Source: Streptomyces sp. CMB-StM0423 (GTDB lineage: Bacteria; Actinomycetota; Actinomycetes; Streptomycetales; Streptomycetaceae). Taken from it: DNA of 64,000 nt. Made by a program: the position numbers and the translations under genes. Shown piece after piece: positions 24,796 to 33,128 of this stretch (positions are counted from its first letter, which is position 1; each line of letters begins with the position of its first letter). The stretch covers positions 868,001 through 932,000 of the forward strand of contig NZ_CP025407.1 of assembly GCF_002847285.1 (NCBI RefSeq), in the 5' to 3' direction. The notes under the pieces were generated by a model. It did not search any database, was not told where the DNA came from, and saw only the letters and a program-made list of their open reading frames with translations.

Positions 24796-26301
24796 GTGGC
24801 CATGGACGTACAGCGGACTCCTCCTCCTCCCGCCCCGGGCCCGCGGGCGTGGCTCGGCCTGCTCGTGGTGCTCGGCCCGGTGCTGCTCGTCGCGATGGAC
24901 GGCTCGGTGCTGTTCCTGGCGATGACCTCGATCTCCGCGGAGCTGTCGCCGTCGGCGGACCAGGCGCTGTGGATACTCGACGGCTACGGGTTCGCGGTCG
25001 GCTCCCTGCTCGTCGCGTTCGGCGGCATCGGCGACCGGTACGGCAGGCTGCGGCTGCTGATGGCCGGGGCGGCGGTGTTCGGCGCCGCCTCGGCGGGCGC
25101 GGCGTTCGCGCCGTCCGCGGAGCTGCTGATCGCGTTCCGGGTGCTGATGGGCGTGGCCGGCGCCACGCTGCTGCCCTCCGCGCTCGCGGTGCTGAGCGAG
25201 CTGTTCGCCGACGCGCGGCGGCGCGCGCAGGCCATCGGGATCTTCGCGGCGGCCTTCGCCGCCGGCTTCGCGATCGGCCCGGTGGTGGGCGGGCAGTTGC
25301 TCGCGCACTTCTGGTGGGGCTCGGTGTTCCTGATCAACCTCCCGGTGGTCGCCCTGTTCCTGCTGCTGGCCCCGCGGCTGCTGCGCGAGGTACGCGCCGG
25401 CGGGCAGGGCTGCGTCGACGTGCCGAGTGTCGTGCTGTCCGCCGCGGGCATCCTGCTGGCCGTCTACGGGATCAAGCGCGCGGCGGCCCACGGTCCCGCG
25501 GTCGTGCCGCTGGTCGCGGCCGGCGTGGGCGTCGCCCTGCTGTGGTGGTTCGTACGCCGCCAACTGCGGCTCGCCCACCCGCTGATCGACCTCGGGCTCT
25601 TCCGCGACCGGGTGTTCGCGATCGCGGCGGTCACCGGGCTGCTGCCGCTGGCGGCGTGGTCGGCGGTGGCGTATCTGGGCGGCATCTACCTGCAGTCCGT
25701 GCGCGGGCTCGGCGTCTTCGACGCGGCCCTCGTGACGCTGCCCGGCGCGCTGGTGCTCACGGTCACCTGCGTCGTGACCCCGGCGGTTGTCGCGCGCACC
25801 GGCACCCGGGCGGCGCTGCTCACGTGCCACTTCGTCATCGCCGGCGGGCTGCTGCTGCTCCTGCCCACGGGGGTCTCGGGCGGCGCCGGCTGGTACGTCG
25901 CGGCCACCGTCGTCGCGGGGGTCGGCTACGGCATCTCGTTCAGCGTGGTCGCGGACACCGCCGTCGCCGCGGTGCCGCCGGAGCGCGCGGGTTCCGCCGG
26001 GGCGATCGCGGAGACGAGCAACGAGCTGGGCAACGCCCTCGGGATCGCGCTGCTCGGCTCGCTGGCGGCGCTGGTCTTCCGGCTGCGGGGGCCGGACCTG
26101 GCCGGGACGCTCACCGAGACGTTGCAGGCGCCGGGGGTCACGGCGGCGGCGGCCGGTCAGGCGGAGTCCGCGTTCGTCACGGGGCTGCACGCGGCCGCGC
26201 TGGTCGCGGCGCTGCTGCACGCGGCGCTCGGGGTGCTCACGCTGCGGCACCTGCCGCGCCGTCGCCGCCCCGCGCCGCCGCTGCCCGCGGCGCTTCGCTG
26301 A
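24796..26301 (+). CDS. DHA2-type MFS drug exporter
   Basis: Protein of 501 residues with about 14 membrane helices. Helix 1 (GLLVVLGPVLLVAMDGSVLFLAM) has the D-G-S-V-L variant of the DHA2 motif D1; helix 4-5 has MGVAGATLLPSALAVLSELF, loop 2-3 GDRYGRLRLL (motif A), and helix 5 AIGPVVGGQL (motif C). Start GTG 24796 has GGAG seven bases upstream; ATG 24802 is an alternative. Relatives include the SmvA/QacA-type exporters. Divergent from the MmyB-like XRE regulator, the probable controller. Substrate unknown. Confidence 0.9.
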   Translation: MAMDVQRTPPPPAPGPRAWLGLLVVLGPVLLVAMDGSVLFLAMTSISAELSPSADQALWILDGYGFAVGSLLVAFGGIGDRYGRLRLLMAGAAVFGAASAGAAFAPSAELLIAFRVLMGVAGATLLPSALAVLSELFADARRRAQAIGIFAAAFAAGFAIGPVVGGQLLAHFWWGSVFLINLPVVALFLLLAPRLLREVRAGGQGCVDVPSVVLSAAGILLAVYGIKRAAAHGPAVVPLVAAGVGVALLWWFVRRQLRLAHPLIDLGLFRDRVFAIAAVTGLLPLAAWSAVAYLGGIYLQSVRGLGVFDAALVTLPGALVLTVTCVVTPAVVARTGTRAALLTCHFVIAGGLLLLLPTGVSGGAGWYVAATVVAGVGYGISFSVVADTAVAAVPPERAGSAGAIAETSNELGNALGIALLGSLAALVFRLRGPDLAGTLTETLQAPGVTAAAAGQAESAFVTGLHAAALVAALLHAALGVLTLRHLPRRRRPAPPLPAALR

Positions 26302-26309
26302 GCGGCGGC

Positions 26310-26500
26310 CGCAGGTGCGCGTACGCCCGGGCGGCGAGGGTGGTGGGCGTGGTGGTGAGCACGTCCCGCGGCTGCTCCGGGGTGAGGTCGCGGGTGCCGG
26401 CGGCCATGCCCCCGGCGGCCTCCACGGCGCGGCGCGTACGTCGTCGTCGCCGACCGCCTCCACCCGCACCGGGCGGCCCAGCGCCCCGGTCAGGATCGAG
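26310..26500 (-). pseudogene. C-terminal remnant resembling an NmrA/NAD(P)-binding protein
   Basis: In two frames one can read RTVSILTGALGRPVRVEAVG, then after a shift AVEAAGGMAAGTRDLTPEQP and DVLTTTPTTLAARAYAHL. The first piece is the usual GRPVRVE strand near the end of NmrA-type proteins. No N-terminal Rossmann part exists; upstream is the kinase remnant. Family call is tentative. Confidence 0.4.
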
Positions 26501-26529
26501 ACGGTCCGGGACGCGGCGGCGGGCCCGGA

Positions 26530-27083
26530 TCGCGGGGACGACTTGCAGCGGGCCGGGCACGAGCGCGACGAAGGCGGTGAGACGTGGCCGCCGCAGCCGC
26601 ATCGCGTAGCCCGGCGCGAACGGGACGACGGCCCAGGCGGAGACCGGGAGCGCCCCCGGGAGCCCGGGCCCGTGGTCCCGCACGAGCAGATGGGGCAGCA
26701 GGGCGAGCAGCGCGGCCAGCGCGTAAGGACCGGCCGTCGCCGGGGGGACGTGCCGGGCGAGGGTGTGCACGGCGATCATGAAGACGGCGAGGATGGGGCC
26801 GTAGGCGTACCCGAGGAGGACGTAGGCGGCGGTGCATCCGGCCGCCACCGCGAACCGTGGGCCATCTGCGGCGTACGGCGAGCGCGAGCGCGGCGGTCGC
26901 GAACAGGGCGTACCCGCGGGCGTCGACGGCGACGTCCGCACGCTCCGGTCCGCCGGCGGCGTGCGTGCCGGCGAGCCCGGCCGTCGTGACGACGGCGGCC
27001 AGGGCGGCGTCGCCGAACTGCGCTCCGGTGATCCTCACGGGTGGCCAGCCTGGTGCCCGCGGGCCTGTGGCCGCGTCCTCCAC
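26530..27083 (-). pseudogene. N-terminal membrane domain of a sensor histidine kinase, frameshifted and truncated
   Basis: From GTG 27083 the sequence reads PPVRITGAQFGDAALAAVVTT, THAAGG, then YALFATAALALAVRRRWPTV; in the next frame it goes on FAVAAGCTAAYVLLGYAYGP, ILAVFMIAVHTLARHVPP, YALAALLALLPHLLV and VSAWAVVPFAPGYAMRLRR. Together this is the multi-helix input domain of NarL-associated Streptomyces histidine kinases. A one-base frameshift lies at about 26870, and DHp and ATPase domains are missing, replaced by an unrelated remnant. No response regulator is adjacent. Not functional. Confidence 0.65.
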
Positions 27084-27110
27084 GGGGAGACACCTTCGCT
27101 ACTCGGGTCC

Positions 27111-27136
27111 GCGTACGCCCGGACGCCGGCGTACGC
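27111..27136 (-). terminator. Hairpin downstream of the DAO-type oxidoreductase
   Basis: Arms GCGTACGCC and GGCGTACGC around an 8-base loop, immediately after the stop of the minus-strand FAD oxidoreductase at 27139. Confidence 0.6.
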
Positions 27137-27138
27137 GC

Positions 27139-28224
27139 TCAGTCCCGCCCTCCCGTGCCCGGCGGGCGGCAGCGCCGGAGTTCGGGGGGTGCTTCGCCGG
27201 TGGTGAGTTCGGCGGCGATGAGGCGGCCCGCGGTGGGGGCGAGGGTGAGGGCCGCGTGCATGACGGCGACGTAGGCGGAGCGGTCCGGCGTCGCGTAGCC
27301 GATGAGCGGGCCGTGGGGCGGCATCGGCCGGCGGCCGAGGCGGTGGTCGAGCAGCCGGCACGAATCGGCGCCCCGGAAGGCGTCCTTGAGGTGGCGGAGG
27401 GCGTTCTCGGCGGTCTGGGCCAGCGCTGCCGGTGAAGAGTCGCCGGCATACGGGATCGTCATGAGGAGTTCGCCGTCGGTCACCTCGCGCACCTCGAACT
27501 CCGGTGTCGCCATGATGGTCTTGACCAGCCCCGGCGGCGCCGCGACCCGGACCCGGAAGGCCGGGGACTCCGGTACGGGCACCTCGGCGGGCAGCGCCGC
27601 GGACAGGGCGGTGACGCCAGTGCCGGCGGCGAGGACGACCGTCGTCGCGGGGTGGAATCCCGTCGCGGTACGCGCGCCGGTGACCCGGCCGGCCGCGGTC
27701 TCCAGCGCCGTCACCGCCGTGCCGAGGAGCACCGTCGCGCCGCGGACACGGGCGGCGGCGATCAGCGCGCGGGTCGTCGCCTCCGGGTCGAGACCCCCGT
27801 CGCCGGGGGTGTGGACGGCGTGCGGGGGCGGGTTGCGGAGGTGGGGCTCCAGCACCGCGATGTCGTCCCGTACGACCCGGTGCCTGCCCGGCACCGCGGG
27901 TGTGTCCCCCGCGGTCCGCTCACCGGTCCACGTCAGCGAGCCGGTCCAGCGGACCGCGTAGCCCGGCACCCCGGCTTCCAGCCGACGGTGGTCGGCGAGC
28001 ACGGACCCGCGCAGGTCCTCGGCGCCGCCGGGCCAGTCGCCGGCGGTACCGCCGATCCAGGCGAAGGAGGCGCCGGTGACGCCCGCGGCCGGGGCCGCCT
28101 CCCGGTCGAGCAGCGTCACGCGCACCCCGAGGCACGCCAGGTGGTACGCCACGGAGGCACCCACGGCCCCCGCGCCGACGACAACGACACCGTTCCGCGG
28201 CGGAGTCGGGCTCCCGGACACCAT
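27139..28224 (-). CDS. FAD-dependent amino-acid/glycine oxidase-like oxidoreductase (DAO family)
   Basis: Protein of 361 residues. The FAD motif VVVVGAGAVGASVAYHLACLGVRVTLLDRE begins near residue 11, followed by ASFAWIGG, a DAO-family block, then GGLDPEATTRALIAAARVRGATVLLGTAVT and the C-terminal LIGYATPDRSAYVAVMHAALTLAPTAGRLIAAEL second FAD block. This matches the DadA/ThiO-like group that oxidises amines or D-amino acids. ATG 28224 follows GGGGAGG by eight bases. No operon partner. Confidence 0.87.
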   Translation of the reverse strand: MVSGSPTPPRNGVVVVGAGAVGASVAYHLACLGVRVTLLDREAAPAAGVTGASFAWIGGTAGDWPGGAEDLRGSVLADHRRLEAGVPGYAVRWTGSLTWTGERTAGDTPAVPGRHRVVRDDIAVLEPHLRNPPPHAVHTPGDGGLDPEATTRALIAAARVRGATVLLGTAVTALETAAGRVTGARTATGFHPATTVVLAAGTGVTALSAALPAEVPVPESPAFRVRVAAPPGLVKTIMATPEFEVREVTDGELLMTIPYAGDSSPAALAQTAENALRHLKDAFRGADSCRLLDHRLGRRPMPPHGPLIGYATPDRSAYVAVMHAALTLAPTAGRLIAAELTTGEAPPELRRCRPPGTGGRD

Positions 28225-28262
28225 GCGACCACCTCCCCGGCAGTGTCGCATCCGGGCCCGCA

Positions 28263-28279
28263 GCCGCCGGGCCGGCGGC
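28263..28279 (-). terminator. Compact hairpin after DUF5132 gene
   Basis: GCCGCCGG-G-CCGGCGGC, eight-base arms, located 6 bases past the DUF5132 stop at 28285. Confidence 0.55.
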
Positions 28280-28284
28280 CCGGT

Positions 28285-28566
28285 TCAGTCGGTCGCGACC
28301 GCCTTGCCCGCGCGCGGCTTCTTGGTGCCCTGGCGCGGCACCTCCGCATCGCCCCTGACGTCCGCGGCGAAGGCTTCGGCGCTCGCCTCTGCGGCGATGT
28401 CGCTGATGTCCTCGTTGATCTCGTGCGCCGCACGTTTCACATCGACCGCGAGTTTCACGGACGTCTTGATCGTGCCGCGGACGACCGGCCTGATCACTTT
28501 CTTGATAAGAGGCGCGGAAACCGCCCCGACCAAAAACACTGGAAGCACTGGGAGCATCGTCGGCAC
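28285..28566 (-). CDS. DUF5132-type small membrane-associated protein
   Basis: Protein of 93 residues starting at GTG 28566. Hydrophobic start VLPVFLVGAVSAPLIKKVIRPVVRG then KTSVKLAVDVKRAAHEINED and a charged tail KKPRAGKAVATD. The short hydrophobic segment followed by a VRGTIKTSVKLA amphipathic helix is the DUF5132 pattern, of unknown role. AT-richer upstream DNA (28567-28725) separates it from a small divergent gene. Confidence 0.7.
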   Translation of the reverse strand: MPTMLPVLPVFLVGAVSAPLIKKVIRPVVRGTIKTSVKLAVDVKRAAHEINEDISDIAAEASAEAFAADVRGDAEVPRQGTKKPRAGKAVATD

Positions 28567-28725
28567 CCGCCCCTTCGAATTTCTTTCACGTTGCCAGGAC
28601 TGCTAATTCAGAGACTAGCGGACGAAGCGGACTTGCCACCACCCTGACCTGCGGATCTTCACTCTTTCGAGTGCCGCGGAATTGAGACGATCTTCCGTAT
28701 CGCGACGTGACCTATTGTTTCCCGT

Positions 28726-28911
28726 GTGAATGAACGAGAAAGCCGGGACGACGACCTTCTTTATTCTGCGGAACTACGGCATGCGGACGGCGAATACGTG
28801 CTCACCATCAACAACCACAGATGCGGCGAGATCGAGGTCTTTCCGGTGTCACGCAAGGCCGTGAAGAGAATCCCCTTCTATCTCTCCGCGCTGCGCGGAA
28901 AGCTCCCCTGA
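28726..28911 (+). CDS. Small 61-residue protein, unknown
   Basis: GTG-led frame: VNERESRDDDLLYSAELRHA, then GEYVLTINNHRCGEIEVFPV and SRKAVKRIPFYLSALRGKLP. Balanced composition with alternating strands and an end helix suggests a small folded protein. DNA here is lower in GC than the neighbours. The ribosome site is weak (none closer than TTTCCC), so translation may be leaderless. Convergent with the acyl-CoA dehydrogenase gene, 7 bases apart. Confidence 0.5.
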   Translation: MNERESRDDDLLYSAELRHADGEYVLTINNHRCGEIEVFPVSRKAVKRIPFYLSALRGKLP

Positions 28912-28918
28912 GCTCCGC

Positions 28919-30328
28919 TCAGACCCGCCGCTGCCGCACCACCCGCACACCCGCCCGGGCGCCTTCGAGCAGCGAGTGCGCCAGCACGCTGTAGAGGACG
29001 TCGTTCGGGCCGTCGGCGATCCGGAGCCCGCGGATGTCGCGGAGGCGCTTCTCCATCGGGGTGTGGCACGTGTACCCGTCGCTGCCGTGGAGTTGGAGCC
29101 CGAGGTCGACGGCGCGGTACGAGGCGTCCGTGGCCAGGGCCTTCGCCGCGGAGCAGGCCGCCACGTCGACGCCCTCGGCGTCCCGGTCGAGACCCTCGAG
29201 CAGCGAGAAGCACCAGGCGGTGGCCGCCTGCACCTCCGCCGCCGCGGTTCCGAGCCGGGAGGCCACGGACGGGATGCTCGCCAGCGACGAACGGCCGACG
29301 CTGCGCCGGCGGGTGCGCGCCATCGCCTCGTCGATCGCGGCACCCGCCGCGCCCAGGCAGACCAGCGCCATCATCAGCCGCCAGCCCGCGAAGTGCGCGT
29401 CGAAGATCCGGCGGCCGTCGCCCGGGGCGCCGAGCAGCAGGTCGCGCTCGACCCGTACGCCGTCGAGGTGCAGATGGCCCAGGCTCCAGCCGCGCAGGCC
29501 CAGCGGGGCGGCCGTCTGGGTGCGCACGCCGGGGGCGTCCATCGGCAGCCAGAGCGCCGACAGCGGCACCTCCCGCAGCATCGCGCGGGGACCGGCGTCG
29601 GCGCCCTCCGCGGTCAGGGCGGCGGCCAACTCGGGGGCGACCACCTTGCAGAAGACCACGAAGCCGACGGCCTCCTCCACCCGGCTCACCAGGCCCTTGG
29701 TGCCCGACAGCACCAGATGGTCGCCGTGGTCCGCCGCCACGGTGCGCAGGCCGCGCAGATCCGAGCCGGAGTGCGGCTCGCTGGAGGCGACGCCCGCCAA
29801 CTCGCCGCGCCCGACCACCCGGTCGCGTACCGCAAGGGCGACGGAGGGCGGGCCGTAGCGCAGGGCCATCGCGCCGTGCCCCGAGCTGAAGACCTCGCGC
29901 GCGTCGCAGTCGCGCCGCCCGGCCAGGTACATCGCGAGCCCCTGCGCGACCCGCTCGAGACCCGCGGGCACGGCCGCGCAGGGGCCGCCGCCGGGCGCCC
30001 GGCCCGCGACGGCGCCCGGATTCCCGTCGCTGTCCCGCGCGGCCACGTCGAAGCCCGTCAGCCCGGCCCGGGCCGCGTGCCTGCGCAGGTCGAGCCAGGG
30101 CGGACGGGGCGCCTCTTCCGTGCCGGGCTCGGGCAGATGCCGGTCGAGGAAGTCCGTGACGCGGGCGGCGAAGTCCGCGAGCGTGGGGTGGCGGGCGAGG
30201 ACGGCGCGGAGTTCCGGGGAGGGCGCGTACGGGCCGCCGGCGGGCGGGAGTTCGCGGGCGGAGCGGGCCGGTGCGGAGCCGGGCGGCGCGGAGGCGGCCG
30301 GCGCCGACCCGGTCGGCGGCGGTGTCAT
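28919..30328 (-). CDS. Acyl-CoA dehydrogenase-family flavoenzyme of the NRPS operon
   Basis: Protein of 469 residues with the ACAD fold: N-terminal helical domain, middle [20 protein letters not shown] (substrate and FAD contact, the E-x-x-x-G-S-D signature), [21 protein letters not shown], and the C-terminal [35 protein letters not shown]. The catalytic Glu of typical acyl-CoA dehydrogenases, in the YEG(T)-like place, reads ADGPNDV, so the base may be changed. Its ATG overlaps the stop of mbtH by four bases (ATGA). In the NRPS context it may dehydrogenate an acyl or aminoacyl chain carried on the enzyme. The N-terminal 30 residues are Pro/Ala-rich and poorly conserved. Confidence 0.85.
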   Translation of the reverse strand: MTPPPTGSAPAASAPPGSAPARSARELPPAGGPYAPSPELRAVLARHPTLADFAARVTDFLDRHLPEPGTEEAPRPPWLDLRRHAARAGLTGFDVAARDSDGNPGAVAGRAPGGGPCAAVPAGLERVAQGLAMYLAGRRDCDAREVFSSGHGAMALRYGPPSVALAVRDRVVGRGELAGVASSEPHSGSDLRGLRTVAADHGDHLVLSGTKGLVSRVEEAVGFVVFCKVVAPELAAALTAEGADAGPRAMLREVPLSALWLPMDAPGVRTQTAAPLGLRGWSLGHLHLDGVRVERDLLLGAPGDGRRIFDAHFAGWRLMMALVCLGAAGAAIDEAMARTRRRSVGRSSLASIPSVASRLGTAAAEVQAATAWCFSLLEGLDRDAEGVDVAACSAAKALATDASYRAVDLGLQLHGSDGYTCHTPMEKRLRDIRGLRIADGPNDVLYSVLAHSLLEGARAGVRVVRQRRV

Positions 30329-30549
30329 CGGCCACCGTCCCCGGCCTCGGCGAGGCTGCGCGGCCGCATGTCGGTCCACGTCCTCTCGACGTACTCCAAG
30401 CACGCCTGCCGGGTGTCCTCGGCGAGGACGACGCGCCAGCCCCGCGGTACGTCGGCGAAGGCCGGCCAGAGCGAATGCTCGCCCTCGTCGTTGACGAGCA
30501 CCAGGAAACGGGCTTCGTCGTCCTCGAACGGATTGGTCGCGTGCGTCAT
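30325..30549 (-). CDS. MbtH-like NRPS chaperone
   Basis: Protein of 74 residues. The family signature is complete: [36 protein letters not shown], and [17 protein letters not shown]. MbtH proteins bind and activate adenylation domains. ATG 30549 follows CAGGAG. It lies downstream of the exporter and shares an ATGA overlap with the dehydrogenase gene, so it belongs to the NRPS transcription unit. Confidence 0.97.
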   Translation of the reverse strand: MTHATNPFEDDEARFLVLVNDEGEHSLWPAFADVPRGWRVVLAEDTRQACLEYVERTWTDMRPRSLAEAGDGGR

Positions 30550-30647
30550 TCCACGCTCCTGGTTCTCAACGGACGTTCATTGTCTCGGTTCAGCGGCATT
30601 TCTTGAGGCCCCGCGTGTCGTTACCACCTGAAGGAATGACCACCTGA

Positions 30648-33050
30648 CTAGTCGAGCGCGGACCCGCCTGACTGGAGCTTCCACAGCGAGCTGTAGACGC
30701 CGCCGAGCGCGACCAGTTCGTCGTGCGTCCCGCGCTCCGGGACCACTCCCCCGGAGCCCATGACGTAGATGCGGTCCGCGCACTGGACGGTCGAGAGCCG
30801 GTGGGCGATGACGAGCATCGTGCGGTCGGCGCCGAAGACGGCGAGGGCCCGCTGGATGGTGGCCTCGGTCTCGTTGTCCACGGCGGACGTGGCCTCGTCG
30901 AGGATGACGACCGGCGGATCGCGCAGGACGGTGCGGGCCAGCGCGATCCGCTGGCGCTGCCCGCCGGAGAGCGCCGCGCCCCGCTCGCCGACCCGGGTGT
31001 CGTAGCCGTCGGGGAGTCCGTCGATGAACGTGTGCGCTCCCGCCGTGCGGGCGGCGGCGACGAGTTGGGCCTCGGTGGCGTGGAAGGTGCCGTAGCGGAT
31101 GTTCTCCGCGATGGTCGCGTCGAAGAGGAACGGCTCCTGCGTGACGTACCCGATCGCCCGGCGCAGGTCGGGCAGGGCCAGGCTGCGCAAGTCGGCGCCG
31201 TCGAGCAGCACCTGCCCCCGCTCGGGGTGGCGGAAGCGCATGAGGAGCTTGGCGATCGTGGTCTTGCCCGCGCCTGTGGTGCCGACGAGGGCGGTGGTCC
31301 GGCCGGGCGGGATGATCAGCGAGGTGTCGCGCAGCACGGGTGCGCGGCCGGGGTAGGCGAAGGTCACCTTCCGCAGCTCGATCCGCCCGCGCGGGCTGCG
31401 CAGGGGCAGTTCCCGGCCAGCGGCGGCCGGGCCGCCGTCCCCGGCGGGCCCGTCGGGCTCCACGGGCAGCTCGTGCAGCCGCTCGATCCGCTCCAGGGCG
31501 GCCAGGGTGCGCTGGTAGTGGTCGGAGGCGCTGCCGACGCGGGAGAGCTTCAGCATGGCGATGCCCGGGAGCTCGATCAGCGGGCCGAACGCCGCGGTCG
31601 CCAGCTCGCCCCGCAGCACCGCCCGTCCGCCGAGCAGCACCGTGCCCACCAGCGCGGAGCCGCCGGCCAGCCGCAGGATCTGCGGCGGCAGCGCGGCGCT
31701 GCGCCCCGCGGACCTGTTGGCCTCGCTGCACCGGCCGTTCAGCTCGCCGATACGGGCGATCTCGTGCGCCTCCGTCGTGGCGGACTTGATGGTCGTGTGG
31801 GCGTGCAGGTTCTCGGTGACCCGGCTGTTGAGCTGCGCCCGGCGCTCGCCGCAGGCGGCGGTGTCGGCCACCGCGCGCTCGTGGAAGCGGAACGAGAGCC
31901 AGGCCACGAGCGGGATCGGCGCGAACGCGATCCAGGCGAGCTGCGGCGCGAGCAGCAGGAACATCGGGACGAGGAGCGCCAGCCCCGCGCCCATCTGCAC
32001 GACGTCGTGCATGTTCGTACCGACGAACGTGCCGAGTTGGCCGATGTCCTCGGCCAGTACGGCGTTGACGCGGCTCACGCGCTCGTTCTCCAGGTCGGCC
32101 GGCGCCACGCTCTGCACGTGGGCGTAGGTACGGGTCCGCCAGTCGTCCTCGACGTCCTGGGCCACCCCGCGCCAGGCGACGCCGGCGGCGTAGCCGGTGC
32201 CCGCCATGACGGCGCAGGCGAGCGCGCCGGCGGCGGCGAGGGTGCCGAGTTGGGCGGAGATGCCGGCGATGCCGTACCGGGTGAGGGTGGCGCTCCCGCC
32301 ACGCGCGACCAGCAGCACGATCGAGGGGGTGAGCGCGAAGAGCGCCATCTCCGCCAGGGTGGAGAGCGCGGAAAGCAGCGCGGCCATGCCGAACTTGCGC
32401 CGGTGCCGCCCGACGATGCGTCTCACGGCGTGCCGCTGCGGGCGCGCCCCGGCCGGCCCTTCGCGGGCCCGGTCGGTTCTGCGCCAGGCGCGCCGGACGA
32501 CGACGCCCGTCGCCACGGCGGCCGCGCCGAGGGTGAGCAGGGGGCGCCTGAGGAGGCGCAGCAGCAGCGGCCCGCCGGCGAGCACCGCCGCTGCCGCACA
32601 GCCCAGACCCAGGATCCGGGGCAGCCGGCGCGCGGTCCCTTCGGACCCGCGCGGAGGGCGGGCTTCGGGGAGGTACGCGGGCGGGGCGGCGGGCTCGGTG
32701 CCCAGGCCGTTGGCGGCGGGCGTGTGCAGGGCCGTGAGCACGCGGTCGACCGCGAGGTGCAGCAGCCGGGCGGCGTCGCGGGGGGCGAGGGTGTGGTCGT
32801 GCCGCAGCAGCACCCGGCCGGTGACCGGGTTGACGCGTACGTCCTCGATGCCGGGGGCCTGCCGCAGCGACGCCTCCGCGACCCGGGCGAGTCCCGGTCT
32901 GCCGCGGAAGAGGCCGACTTCCCAGCGCTGCCGCCCGGGCAGGATCGAGCGCGGCCGGGGCGCGGCGCGGCCGTCGGTCCCGCTGCGGGCGCGCGGTGCC
33001 GCCACGGCCACGCCGTTGGCATGGGGGCCTGCGGCCAGGGTCGAGGTCAT
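30648..33050 (-). CDS. ABC exporter with HMA-like N-terminal domain
   Basis: Half-type exporter of about 800 residues. Residues 45-110 (VGLFRGRPGLARVAEASLRQ, PGIEDVRVNPVTGRVLL) read as a ferredoxin-like HMA domain without the CxxC metal motif. Then two hydrophobic helices, then the six-helix exporter domain (residues 215-500), and the nucleotide-binding domain with Walker A GTTGAGKT near 595, LSGGQRQ near 697 and Walker B VILDEAT near 717. It lies 78 bases after the NRPS gene on the same strand and probably exports the peptide product. The ATG at 33050 has no strong ribosome site. Confidence 0.9.
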   Translation of the reverse strand: MTSTLAAGPHANGVAVAAPRARSGTDGRAAPRPRSILPGRQRWEVGLFRGRPGLARVAEASLRQAPGIEDVRVNPVTGRVLLRHDHTLAPRDAARLLHLAVDRVLTALHTPAANGLGTEPAAPPAYLPEARPPRGSEGTARRLPRILGLGCAAAAVLAGGPLLLRLLRRPLLTLGAAAVATGVVVRRAWRRTDRAREGPAGARPQRHAVRRIVGRHRRKFGMAALLSALSTLAEMALFALTPSIVLLVARGGSATLTRYGIAGISAQLGTLAAAGALACAVMAGTGYAAGVAWRGVAQDVEDDWRTRTYAHVQSVAPADLENERVSRVNAVLAEDIGQLGTFVGTNMHDVVQMGAGLALLVPMFLLLAPQLAWIAFAPIPLVAWLSFRFHERAVADTAACGERRAQLNSRVTENLHAHTTIKSATTEAHEIARIGELNGRCSEANRSAGRSAALPPQILRLAGGSALVGTVLLGGRAVLRGELATAAFGPLIELPGIAMLKLSRVGSASDHYQRTLAALERIERLHELPVEPDGPAGDGGPAAAGRELPLRSPRGRIELRKVTFAYPGRAPVLRDTSLIIPPGRTTALVGTTGAGKTTIAKLLMRFRHPERGQVLLDGADLRSLALPDLRRAIGYVTQEPFLFDATIAENIRYGTFHATEAQLVAAARTAGAHTFIDGLPDGYDTRVGERGAALSGGQRQRIALARTVLRDPPVVILDEATSAVDNETEATIQRALAVFGADRTMLVIAHRLSTVQCADRIYVMGSGGVVPERGTHDELVALGGVYSSLWKLQSGGSALD

Positions 33051-33128
33051 CGGAAGCAACCACCGGTTCTCTCATGCAGCGCGCCGCGGCGGCGGCGCGG
33101 ACGGTCGGTCTCGTGCGGCAGGCGTGCG

